Origin: JBBDMW01 sp040878005
GTDB lineage: Bacteria; Chloroflexota; Dehalococcoidia; Lucifugimonadales; Lucifugimonadaceae
Reading direction: 5' to 3'
DNA length: 64,000 bases
Assembly: GCA_040878005.1 (NCBI GenBank)
Contig: JBBDMW010000040.1
Coordinates: 10,022-74,021 of the forward strand
Shown: positions 25,514-33,010 of the stretch, piece by piece
How positions within the stretch are numbered: the stretch's first letter is position 1
How the letters are laid out: each line of letters opens with the position of its first letter
Program-made: the position numbers and the translations under genes
The notes under the pieces: model-generated
Seen by the model: only the letters and a program-made list of their open reading frames with translations
The model's database searches: none
Told to the model about the DNA's origin: nothing

Positions 25514-26554
25514 TCAGGCCCCAATCCTCATTCCCGGCACCACATCCAGGTCCCAAGCCGAAGCCAGGCCTTCCCTCAGCCGCTGAACGCCGCTCATGGC
25601 GATCATCGCCCCGTTATCGGTGCAAAGTTGCATCGGTGGTATGGCCACTGGAACCGGTGAGGCATCCAGCAGGCCGGCCCGCAGTGCGCTGTTGGCCGCC
25701 ACACCTCCCGCCAGCACGATGCCTTTGCATCCGTGCCTGTCGGCTGCGTCTACCGCCTTGCTCACCAGCACGTCCACCACGGAGTCCTGGAACGAACGGG
25801 CAAGCGTTGCCACTGTGGATCTGTCCGCACCGTCCGGTGGGGGCGGGTATATGCCCGCCTGCCTCGCCCGCCGTATCACCGCCGTTTTCAGGCCGCTGAA
25901 GCTGAAGTCATAGGTGTCCCGGATCCATGCGCGGGGGAACGGCTCGGACGGACCTGCCTCGGCTGCCACACGCTGAATTTCCGGCCCCCCGGGATATCTG
26001 AGGCCAAGGACGCGCGCCGCCTTGTCGAACGCCTCGCCGGCAGCATCGTCCCGGGTCTCTCCTATCAACTTGAACCGGCCGTGGCCAGACATCAGCACCA
26101 GCTCGGTGTGCCCGCCAGACACAATAAGACACATCAGGGGAAACCCCGGATCATCCGCCGGGTCAGTGAAACCATCGCTGCCGTGGTCGATCCACGCGGC
26201 ATAGATATGGCCTTCCAGGTGGTTGACGCCCACCAGGGGCCTGCCCAGTGACGCCGCAATACCCTTTGCAGCGTTTACTCCCACGATTAGAGAGCCTGCA
26301 AGGCCGGGGCCATGCGTTACGGCCACGGCATCTATGCTTTCCCAGCCTCCCACTGACTTCGCCACCGCTTCCTCAATCACGGGCCGGATCTCCACAACGT
26401 GCTGGCGCGAAGCCACCTCCGGCACAATGCCACCATAACGCGCGTGGATATCCACCTGGGTGGCAACGACGTTCGACAGCAGCCGGCCGTGGTCATCGAC
26501 AACTCCGGCCGCTGTCTCATCACAGGATGTCTCTATGCCAAGCACGTTCACCAA
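25514..26554 (-). CDS. tsaD: tRNA N6-threonylcarbamoyladenosine transferase TsaD
   Basis: 346 residues, the normal length of Kae1/TsaD proteins. Conserved features: LGIETSCDETAAGVV at the N-terminus, the metal-binding HLEGH near residue 115 (H-x3-H), VSGGHTEL near residue 140, and GGVAANSALRAG near residue 280 for nucleotide binding. It transfers the threonylcarbamoyl group to A37 of ANN-decoding tRNAs together with TsaB and TsaE, which are not in the window. The start could be TTG 26554 or GTG 26551; GAGG lies about 10 nt before the TTG. Confidence 0.95.
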   Translation of the reverse strand: MVNVLGIETSCDETAAGVVDDHGRLLSNVVATQVDIHARYGGIVPEVASRQHVVEIRPVIEEAVAKSVGGWESIDAVAVTHGPGLAGSLIVGVNAAKGIAASLGRPLVGVNHLEGHIYAAWIDHGSDGFTDPADDPGFPLMCLIVSGGHTELVLMSGHGRFKLIGETRDDAAGEAFDKAARVLGLRYPGGPEIQRVAAEAGPSEPFPRAWIRDTYDFSFSGLKTAVIRRARQAGIYPPPPDGADRSTVATLARSFQDSVVDVLVSKAVDAADRHGCKGIVLAGGVAANSALRAGLLDASPVPVAIPPMQLCTDNGAMIAMSGVQRLREGLASAWDLDVVPGMRIGA

Positions 26555-27207
26555 GTGTCACCAGCCTCAGAAGATTTTTGATCGTATTGAGAAGGCGGAT
26601 CGCAAGATCAGTCTATGATACGCGGCCATGCCTGGCGCAAATGACTGCCGCTCCATCAACTTCATAAAGTTCCTTGAAGGCTCGCCTGGAGAAGAGGCAA
26701 TCAAATGTGAAGGGTGCCCGCCTGCCATACGCGACGCGTAGTAACAACATGTGAGGAATGTGGGCAGGCCACCGCATCGTTACAACGCCGGCGAAGACAT
26801 GATGACTGACCGGCTCATGGCATACGCGCCGCCTATGACACCGTCAGGCGCCGGATTGGCCGGGAGGGGTAGAGCTTCTATTCATGGGCATTGTGCGTGC
26901 TTCACAGTATTACGCGCCTGCTCAAACTGAATGAATCCTGCTGAACGTATTACCGTTTACTCAGAAAATAGCATTGCCATTGGCACAATAAATAACGCAA
27001 ACACTTTCCCTGTTGGTCAACACTCGATGACCTCTAGCGAGTATGAGCGGAGCCATGTGGTTCACGTCAATGGCAGTGCAGGTATCACACTCGGTTTGAT
27101 GGCGAGGTAACATAAGTAAATGCGCGGAGCGGGCCGGCTGAATTAACCCGTGTGGGCGCCTGGTGTAGGCGCAAAACTTTTATTTCAGGTCGTCGTCAAG
27201 AGAGGTT
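26555..27207. other. Gene-poor, relatively AT-rich intergenic region
   Basis: About 650 nt between tsaD (minus) and the zinc-ribbon gene (plus), with base composition clearly more AT-rich than its surroundings from about 26880 to 27120. No RNA gene is recognisable. It should hold the tsaD promoter and the promoter of the plus-strand genes. One short open frame at 26628-26741 is listed separately. Confidence 0.5.
26628..26741 (+). CDS. Candidate 37-residue ORF, uncertain
   Basis: ATG to TAG, with a mixed, protein-like composition and a CEGC pair near residue 27. No ribosome binding site is visible, and the product matches nothing I know. It may be chance. Confidence 0.2.
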   Translation: MPGANDCRSINFIKFLEGSPGEEAIKCEGCPPAIRDA

Positions 27208-27426
27208 GTGTTGGAGCAATTCACCTGGCCGGAATGCAAATCATGTAGTGACGGCGTGCTGGTCCCGCTTTCTGACTTTGGAGGACAGGGCGCAGCTGTC
27301 CACTACAAAGCCTGGGTCTGCACAAGCCCCGACTGCGGATTCAATATCAAGATTCGCAATGGCGAAGTCCACTTGAATGAGCCCATCGTGGCCGGTGTAG
27401 GCTACCGTGCACGGGAGCGCGCCTGA
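27208..27426 (+). CDS. Small zinc-ribbon-like protein
   Basis: 72 residues from a GTG at 27208 with AGAGG just upstream. Two Cys pairs, C10/C13 (CKSC) and C38/C43 (CTSPDC), are spaced as in a zinc ribbon, with beta-type sequence between and after them. No signal peptide. It lies 56 nt before the sortase gene and may be co-transcribed. The role is unknown. Confidence 0.65.
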   Translation: MLEQFTWPECKSCSDGVLVPLSDFGGQGAAVHYKAWVCTSPDCGFNIKIRNGEVHLNEPIVAGVGYRARERA

Positions 27427-27482
27427 GCGCTCTGCCGATCTTGACGGGCCCTCCGTCATCTGCCTGACCAGGAATCACATCA

Positions 27483-28349
27483 ATGGGCCGATCCAAGGCC
27501 ATGACGCCGCCAGGTGCGCCGGGCGGCTCATGGCTCATGCGAATATTCGCCGGGGCGTCCATAGCCGCCGGGTTGATAATCTTGGTGGCTGTGGCCTGGT
27601 ACGGGTACGCCCGCGTGCGATCGGGCAGCGACGCAGACAGGTTCAATGCCAACGTGCCGGCGAACGACCTTGGCGCATGGGTGGGGGATGTAGCGCCCAC
27701 ACCTGCCGGTGGTACGCCCGAACCGGCAGATGGCAGGGATGACGAAGCTTTGCGCTTTGCGTCCCTGTACCCGGGCGACCGCACCAATCCAAAATACTGG
27801 GGCGCACCACTTTGGGCTGGGTCCACCCCGTTCGGTGGGTCAGGACTGCCTGACGGGTTCGAGCCGGTATCGTCTCTGGACGTCTCTCTCGCCGAATACT
27901 GGGACGCACCGGCCAGGCGGATTCGCATACCCGCGATAGGTCTCGATTCCAGCACCCGCGAGCTCGCGCTCCTCGACATCGGTGACCAACAGCAGTACGA
28001 GACCCCGAACAACACTGTGGGGCATATACCGGACACAGCGCAGCCGGGCCAGGCGTCGAATGGCTGGTACTTCGGCCACCTTGAAAGCTTTGTGCAGGGT
28101 GAGGGGAGCGTGTTCCGCCGGTTGCCGGAGATAGCAGACCTGGCGCTGACTGATCCGGTGGACATATTCATCCACACCGCCGACGTCGAGTACATGTACC
28201 GCGTAACTGGCACTAAGCTTGTCCACCAGGATGACCTGACCCTGACGACGACACCAGACGCCCAGATCACCCTCTGCACGTGCTGGCCCCGCGGTGCGTA
28301 CGATCACCGTGTGCTTGTCCATGCGCAACTCATGGCCATTAAACGGTAG
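27483..28349 (+). CDS. Sortase-family transpeptidase
   Basis: 288 residues from ATG 27483 (a second ATG is at 27501). One membrane helix at about 22-42 anchors the protein, with a Pro/Thr/Gly-rich spacer at 70-85. The catalytic triad is visible: H199 (WYFGHLE), C267 in the motif TLCTC (263-267) and R276 (DHRVLV). Sortases cut a sorting motif near the C-terminus of exported proteins and join them to a surface nucleophile. No protein with an LPxTG-like tail is recognisable in this window, so its partners lie elsewhere. Class assignment is uncertain. Confidence 0.85.
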   Translation: MGRSKAMTPPGAPGGSWLMRIFAGASIAAGLIILVAVAWYGYARVRSGSDADRFNANVPANDLGAWVGDVAPTPAGGTPEPADGRDDEALRFASLYPGDRTNPKYWGAPLWAGSTPFGGSGLPDGFEPVSSLDVSLAEYWDAPARRIRIPAIGLDSSTRELALLDIGDQQQYETPNNTVGHIPDTAQPGQASNGWYFGHLESFVQGEGSVFRRLPEIADLALTDPVDIFIHTADVEYMYRVTGTKLVHQDDLTLTTTPDAQITLCTCWPRGAYDHRVLVHAQLMAIKR

Positions 28350-28472
28350 CCGCGCTTTGACTCTGCATTCGACACACGGCTAAAATCAGCGCAATTGTGA
28401 ACCATTTCTCAATCCACGTTCCCCCAGCCGGCGTAGCGCCGTACCCCCGCCTCAGGCGATAATCTACCTGAC

Positions 28473-29465
28473 ATGACATCGACTACTCGCTCCGGTTTCG
28501 CACGCATGGCGGCATATTCGCCTGACAGGGTGTTGATCGCACTGCTGATAGCCTCGGTCATTGGCGCCATCCTCCAGATCACGCTGGGAGGTGTGGTGCG
28601 GGTCACCGGCTCAGGTGACGGCTGCCCGGACTGGCCGCTGTGCTACGGCCGCCTGATCCCGCCATTCGAGTACCACGCTCTGCTGGAGTGGAGCCACCGG
28701 ACCGTGGGCTCACTCGTAGGCATAGTGATCATCGCCGCCACGGCCCGCGCATGGTTTAGGCTGCCGCGTGATATGACCGTGGTTCGTCTCACCGCTGCCG
28801 CACTCATCCTCATCGCAATTGTCGGCGGCATAGGCGGAGCCGTTGTCCTGAATGAATTGGATCCCGCTCTAAGAACGCTTCACCTGGCACTTGCTGAGAT
28901 GGTTGTGCTCCTGCTGGTATTCGCACTGGTGGCGGTAATACATCGTCCGGTTGGACAGTCCGGGGCCAACGGCGGTCCACTGGCCACCGGAGCGCGCGGA
29001 GAATCATGGCAGGGGCCGACTTTGAAGATTGCAGTGTTCGGTGCAGTCGCGATCCTGGTGGCGCTGCTCTCTGGTTCCTATACCGTATGGCGAGAGGCTG
29101 GCGCCGTCTGCTCTACATGGCCGCTGTGCGGAGGACCACTGATACCGCAGTGGGAGCTCACGTGGATTCACATGGCCCACAGGGCGCTCTCTGGCGCAGC
29201 CGTGGTGGTTGTTTTATGGGCGGCGCACCGCGCATATCGACTCCCGGGCGCGCCAGCGACGCTTCGCTGGGCATCACTTGCGGTGCTGGCGTTGGCCGTA
29301 ACGCAAATATTCGTGGGCGCCCTGAATCCATGGACAAACTTCACCGAGTGGGCACGTGCACTGCATCTGAGCCTTGCCACCCTCACATGGGTTGGCATGC
29401 TTTTCATCGTCGCCCTCATCCGTCGCCCAATTCCATGGCGAATGGCGGTGCGAAACTATGATTGA
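28473..29465 (+). CDS. ctaA: Heme A synthase (COX15/CtaA family)
   Basis: 330 residues with eight membrane helices in two four-helix halves. The family pattern appears as GGVVRVTGSGDGCPDWPLCYG near residues 35-55 (here split), HRTVGSLVG near residue 73, and the second-half repeat AVCSTWPLCGG and HRALSGAAVV. The Cys pairs and His residues bind heme. It oxidises the C8 methyl of heme O to give heme A for aa3-type cytochrome oxidase. The stop overlaps the ctaB start by 8 nt. No oxidase subunit genes are in the window. Confidence 0.93.
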   Translation: MTSTTRSGFARMAAYSPDRVLIALLIASVIGAILQITLGGVVRVTGSGDGCPDWPLCYGRLIPPFEYHALLEWSHRTVGSLVGIVIIAATARAWFRLPRDMTVVRLTAAALILIAIVGGIGGAVVLNELDPALRTLHLALAEMVVLLLVFALVAVIHRPVGQSGANGGPLATGARGESWQGPTLKIAVFGAVAILVALLSGSYTVWREAGAVCSTWPLCGGPLIPQWELTWIHMAHRALSGAAVVVVLWAAHRAYRLPGAPATLRWASLAVLALAVTQIFVGALNPWTNFTEWARALHLSLATLTWVGMLFIVALIRRPIPWRMAVRNYD

Positions 29466-30357
29466 CGCAGGCCGGGTACCGCAACTCACTTTCCGTGAAG
29501 TGGTCAGCGACTACGTCGCCCTCACCAAGCCGCGCATCATGAGCCTGCTCCTGGTAACGGCCCTTACCGGCGCAGTGCTCGCGGCAAATGGCATGCCGCC
29601 CGTAGTCCTGCTGGTGTCCGTCCTACTCGGTGGCGCCATGGCATCTGGCGGCGCAAGCGCACTGAATCACTGGTTCGAGATTGACGTCGACCGTCGCATG
29701 GGCCGCACCAAGCAGCGGCCGGTGGCAATGGGCCGCATCCCGCCAAGGAACGCCCTGTACTTCGGGCTGGCCCTGAACGCAGGCGCCTTCGTCGTACTGG
29801 CTCTTGGAGCGAACGTGCTCGCTGCTGGATTGGCGATGGTCGGAACGCTGCTTTACTTCTTCCTGTACACGGTCTGGTTGAAGCGGTCGACGACCCACAA
29901 CATAGTCATCGGCGGTGCGGCCGGCGCCATGCCGCCGCTGGTTGGGTGGGCCGCGGTTACGGGCACCCTGGACCTCCCGGCGTGGTACCTGTTTGCCATC
30001 ATATTTTTCTGGACGCCGCCTCACTTCTGGGCGCTGGCAATAATGATCAAGGACGACTACGCCAGGGCTGACATCCCAATGCTCCCCGTGATCGAAGGCG
30101 AGGCCAGGACCCGCGTGTCCATCATGCTCTACTCGCTCTTGCTGAGTGCGCTGTCCGTGCTGTTCGTCACTGCAACCCCGGCACTTGGCACGATCTATGT
30201 GGCTGGGGCATCAGTACTCAGCCTCATACTCATCTGGTATGCCTTCAAACTGTTGCGGATAAAAACCAGGAACGCAGCGTGGGCTCTGTACCGCTTCTCG
30301 CTACTCTACCTGGCGTTGCTGTTTCTCTTCGTAATGGTGGACGGCAGCATCGCCTGA
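29458..30357 (+). CDS. ctaB: Protoheme IX farnesyltransferase (heme O synthase)
   Basis: 299 residues from ATG 29458, which overlaps the ctaA stop; an upstream frame start lies inside ctaA. UbiA-family prenyltransferase with about nine helices. The first Asp-rich motif is in NHWFEIDVDRRMGRTKQRPV near residue 72 and the second in DDYARADIPMLPV near residue 195. It adds farnesyl to heme B to make heme O, the substrate of CtaA. The two genes form one operon. Confidence 0.95.
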   Translation: MIDAGRVPQLTFREVVSDYVALTKPRIMSLLLVTALTGAVLAANGMPPVVLLVSVLLGGAMASGGASALNHWFEIDVDRRMGRTKQRPVAMGRIPPRNALYFGLALNAGAFVVLALGANVLAAGLAMVGTLLYFFLYTVWLKRSTTHNIVIGGAAGAMPPLVGWAAVTGTLDLPAWYLFAIIFFWTPPHFWALAIMIKDDYARADIPMLPVIEGEARTRVSIMLYSLLLSALSVLFVTATPALGTIYVAGASVLSLILIWYAFKLLRIKTRNAAWALYRFSLLYLALLFLFVMVDGSIA

Positions 30358-30365
30358 AGCCTCAT

Positions 30366-31331
30366 ATGTGGAGGCGGAATCCTGACCGATCCATGCTGAA
30401 CAGCCGGCTCCGGGTGGCCGCAGCCACCGTAACCGTGAGCGCAGGGATCTATGCCGCTCTCGCTGCCGCTATGGCCACTGGCCTGCTGCGCACTCGCCGT
30501 ATCATGGCGGCCGACACGCCGGCGGCCGTGGGCCTCGAATACCGTTCCGTAACCTTCCCGAGCCGACACCATTCAACTGCGCTGTGCGGGTGGCTGGTAA
30601 AACCTCCCGCCCGGGCAGACGATGGTGACAACGCTCCGAGTCCGCGTTGGGTGGTAATGGTCCACGGCTTCGGAGCAAACAGGACTGACCCCATGGCCGG
30701 GGCGCTTGGGTTGGCCAAAGACCTGCATGCCCGAGGCTACGGCCTGTTAATGTTTGACCTGCGCGGGTGCGGTGAGTCCGGCGGCACGGCGGGCTCGGCA
30801 GGGTTCTACGAGCACCTGGACCTTCTTGGCGCACTCGACTTCCTGGAAAGCACAGGCGTCGACCGCTCTCACATGGGCGTGATCGGGTTTTCACTCGGCG
30901 GAGCAGTGGCCCTCATGGCATGCGCCACACCAGGAGTGGCCGGGGCAGTAGTAGCCGATAGTGCGTTCGCCGACCTGTGGATGATCATCAGGGATTCAAC
31001 GCCACGGCTTGACCGGCCCATGGCACTCGTGAATCCCGGCGTCAGGATTCTGGCGCGACTCCTGTACGGGATAGACATGAATCGCGTGTCTCCAGCGCAG
31101 TCAGTGGCATCATCCAGTACACCAGTGATGATCATTCACGGCGGCTCAGACCTGCTAGTGCCAGTGGAACATGCCCGGGTGCTGGGCCGGGCTCTGCGTC
31201 CAGGGAGCGGATCATCCGGGGGCGTATGGATTGTTCCCGGTGCGGCGCACGTACAGTCCTACAGAACCAGCCCCGCAACCTATGTGTCGAGGGTGACCCA
31301 GTTCTTCGAGCAGACGCTATCAGATGATTGA
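30366..31331 (+). CDS. Membrane-anchored alpha/beta hydrolase
   Basis: 321 residues from ATG 30366, 8 nt after ctaB; ATG 30393 is an alternative. An N-terminal helix (about 15-35) is a signal anchor. The fold follows with VVMVHGFGAN (oxyanion region), FDLRGCGESGG, the nucleophile GFSLGGA, an acid in GGSDLLVPVEH and His in GAAHVQS. This is a serine hydrolase of the esterase/aminopeptidase type with unknown substrate. It is probably transcribed with ctaAB but need not share their function. It converges on rplT. Confidence 0.85.
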   Translation: MWRRNPDRSMLNSRLRVAAATVTVSAGIYAALAAAMATGLLRTRRIMAADTPAAVGLEYRSVTFPSRHHSTALCGWLVKPPARADDGDNAPSPRWVVMVHGFGANRTDPMAGALGLAKDLHARGYGLLMFDLRGCGESGGTAGSAGFYEHLDLLGALDFLESTGVDRSHMGVIGFSLGGAVALMACATPGVAGAVVADSAFADLWMIIRDSTPRLDRPMALVNPGVRILARLLYGIDMNRVSPAQSVASSSTPVMIIHGGSDLLVPVEHARVLGRALRPGSGSSGGVWIVPGAAHVQSYRTSPATYVSRVTQFFEQTLSDD

Positions 31332-31398
31332 TAGCGTCCATAACGGCATTCCGCTCCAGCCAGATTGGAACCAGTTGACCCAGGAACTGGGCACGAAC

Positions 31399-31761
31399 CT
31401 AGGCGGCTGTGAGTGAAGCCTTGACAGTACTCACTACTTCGGCGAACGCTGCCGGCTCTCGCACGGCAAGGTCTGAAAGGGACTTGCGGTCCAGGCCCAC
31501 GCCAGCCACCTTCATGCCGTGAATCAGTTCACGGTACGTGATGCCGTTTGCCCTCGCCGCTGCGTTGATGCGCACAATGGCGAGCGACCTGTTCTGCCGC
31601 TTCTTCAGCTTGCGGTGCTCCGTTGAGTACGCCATGGCGTGGAGCAGCGACTCATGGGCGATCTTGTATCGCCTGTTACGTGATCCGCGATGCCCACGGA
31701 CAGCCTGCAAAACAGACTTGTGCCGCCGCCGCGCCTTGATACCGCCTTTTGCCCTTGGCAA
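31399..31761 (-). CDS. rplT: 50S ribosomal protein L20
   Basis: 120 residues starting at TTG 31761 with GGAG about 9 nt upstream. The basic N-terminus (PRAKGGIKARRRHK) and the family stretch QNRSLAIVRINAAARANGITY are typical. It binds 23S rRNA early in assembly. It is the third gene of infC-rpmI-rplT, 83 nt after rpmI; a short G/C hairpin lies in that gap. L20 often represses this operon; I see no clear leader mimic. Confidence 0.97.
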   Translation of the reverse strand: MPRAKGGIKARRRHKSVLQAVRGHRGSRNRRYKIAHESLLHAMAYSTEHRKLKKRQNRSLAIVRINAAARANGITYRELIHGMKVAGVGLDRKSLSDLAVREPAAFAEVVSTVKASLTAA

Positions 31762-31844
31762 CTCACCGTCTCCTGCTGCCGAACGCGCTCAAAAAAGAGC
31801 CTGAACCTGAAATAATAATCACTGGACCCGGAGCAACCCCGGGA

Positions 31845-32051
31845 TTAGCGGCGAGCCCCGCCGAGCGCATGCTTGATCCGACGTGAAAAAGCTGGCGAAT
31901 CCAGCTCCACCTTGGAGCCGAACAGCCGCTTAACGCGCGGCGCCTTGTTGCGGCGCAGGTGACTCTTGGGCCCCTTCGTCCGCAGAACCTTGCCCGTGGC
32001 GCTTATGTGAAAGCGTCGCCGCGCACCCTTGTGCGTCTTGATCTTTGGCAT
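31845..32051 (-). CDS. rpmI: 50S ribosomal protein L35
   Basis: 68 residues with the full L35 pattern (PKIKTHKGARRRFHISATGK and then HLRRNKAPRVKR). The start ATG at 32051 shares one base with the infC stop (TAATG), so translation is coupled. Confidence 0.97.
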   Translation of the reverse strand: MPKIKTHKGARRRFHISATGKVLRTKGPKSHLRRNKAPRVKRLFGSKVELDSPAFSRRIKHALGGARR

Positions 32052-32626
32052 TAACCGTTGTCGCCTTCTTTGGCGGCGCCCACTTTCTGCTGTGGCGCCG
32101 TTTGTCCCGGCTGCTGTGCCGGTGACAGCAAAATACTCAATGCACGAGCTTCCATCGATGGGGCACGCTCAAGCTTCGCTTCGCCTGCCACGCCCTCAGC
32201 TATGCGGCGCAGCACTTTCATCGCGATCTCCGGGTGCGTTTGCTCACGTCCCCTGAAAATCACCGCCACCCTCACCTTGGCCCCATCTTCAAGCAACCGC
32301 TTCACTACTCGGATCCTGGCCTGCAGGTCATGTTCAGAGATTCTTGGCCGCATGCGCACCTCGCGCAGTTCCGTGCGGCCCTTGCTGGCCTTCTTCGCTT
32401 CCTTGGCCTTCTTGGCCTGGATGAACTTGAAGCGGCCGTAGTCCAGCAGGCGGCACACAGGCGGCGACTGGTTGGGCGCCACCTCGACCAGGTCCAGCCC
32501 CTCTTCTTCAGCAAGCTGAAGTGCTTCATCGGTCGACATTACGACCGATTCGTTGGATTCTTCGCCCCGGATAACCCGGACCATCGGGGCCCGAATCCGT
32601 CGGTTTACCCTGTAATCTCTCGCTAT
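32051..32626 (-). CDS. infC: Translation initiation factor IF-3, probable AUA start
   Basis: IF-3 with N-domain (EGLDLVEVAPNQSPPVCRLLDYG), Lys-rich linker and C-domain (VRMRPRISEHDLQARIRV). The first ATG (32584) would cut off the conserved N-terminus. The frame continues upstream with DYRVNRRIRAP, which is the family start, until a stop at 32639-32641. The only reasonable initiator there is ATA at 32624-32626, 7 nt after AGGGAGC. This gives 191 residues. In E. coli infC starts at AUU and IF-3 represses its own translation by rejecting that codon; the AUA here would serve the same autocontrol. The operon promoter is at 32715-32743. Confidence 0.93.
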   Translation of the reverse strand: MARDYRVNRRIRAPMVRVIRGEESNESVVMSTDEALQLAEEEGLDLVEVAPNQSPPVCRLLDYGRFKFIQAKKAKEAKKASKGRTELREVRMRPRISEHDLQARIRVVKRLLEDGAKVRVAVIFRGREQTHPEIAMKVLRRIAEGVAGEAKLERAPSMEARALSILLSPAQQPGQTAPQQKVGAAKEGDNG

Positions 32627-33010
32627 GCCCGAAGCTCCCTAATACTACTGCTCAGGTTTGGCGCGCAGACAATCCGCCCACGTTCGCGTGACCGTGGCAG
32701 TCACTCAAAAATCAAATATAGCAATGTCAACGCCAAACCTCAACGAAACCCAGGCGATCTATCGCCCGTATTCCTTATCTGCCGGGCGCTGGGCGCACCA
32801 CCCTCTGTGGTACGATTAACGCGAGCAATCCAGTTGGGTTGCCTTCACGCGGAGTATTCCGCTCGCGGCTTCATAAATCGAACTTAGAATTCGGAAGCTG
32901 CCCCGGCACAGCATTCACAGCCTGGCCGGCATGGCTGCAAGACCCTGTCGTCTGGCAATGACAACAGACCAGAGCCATTCCATGGCCATAGCACACTTTC
33001 AGGACTCCGT
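32627..33010. other. Divergent promoter region between infC and ftsH
   Basis: 384 nt without a convincing gene. It holds the infC promoter and a leader of about 80 nt on the minus strand. The ftsH promoter must also lie here; a TACGAT at 32812-32817 is a possible -10 but has no good -35. Confidence 0.6.
32715..32743 (-). promoter_or_regulatory. Promoter of the infC-rpmI-rplT operon
   Basis: On the minus strand TTGAGG (-35, 32738-32743) and TATATT (-10, 32715-32720) are separated by exactly 17 nt. It predicts a leader of about 80 nt before the AUA start. Confidence 0.6.

Noticed and set aside
27347..28279. 310-codon minus-strand frame opposite the sortase
   Set aside because: Ser/Arg/Pro-rich antisense of a gene whose catalytic residues are clear on the plus strand.
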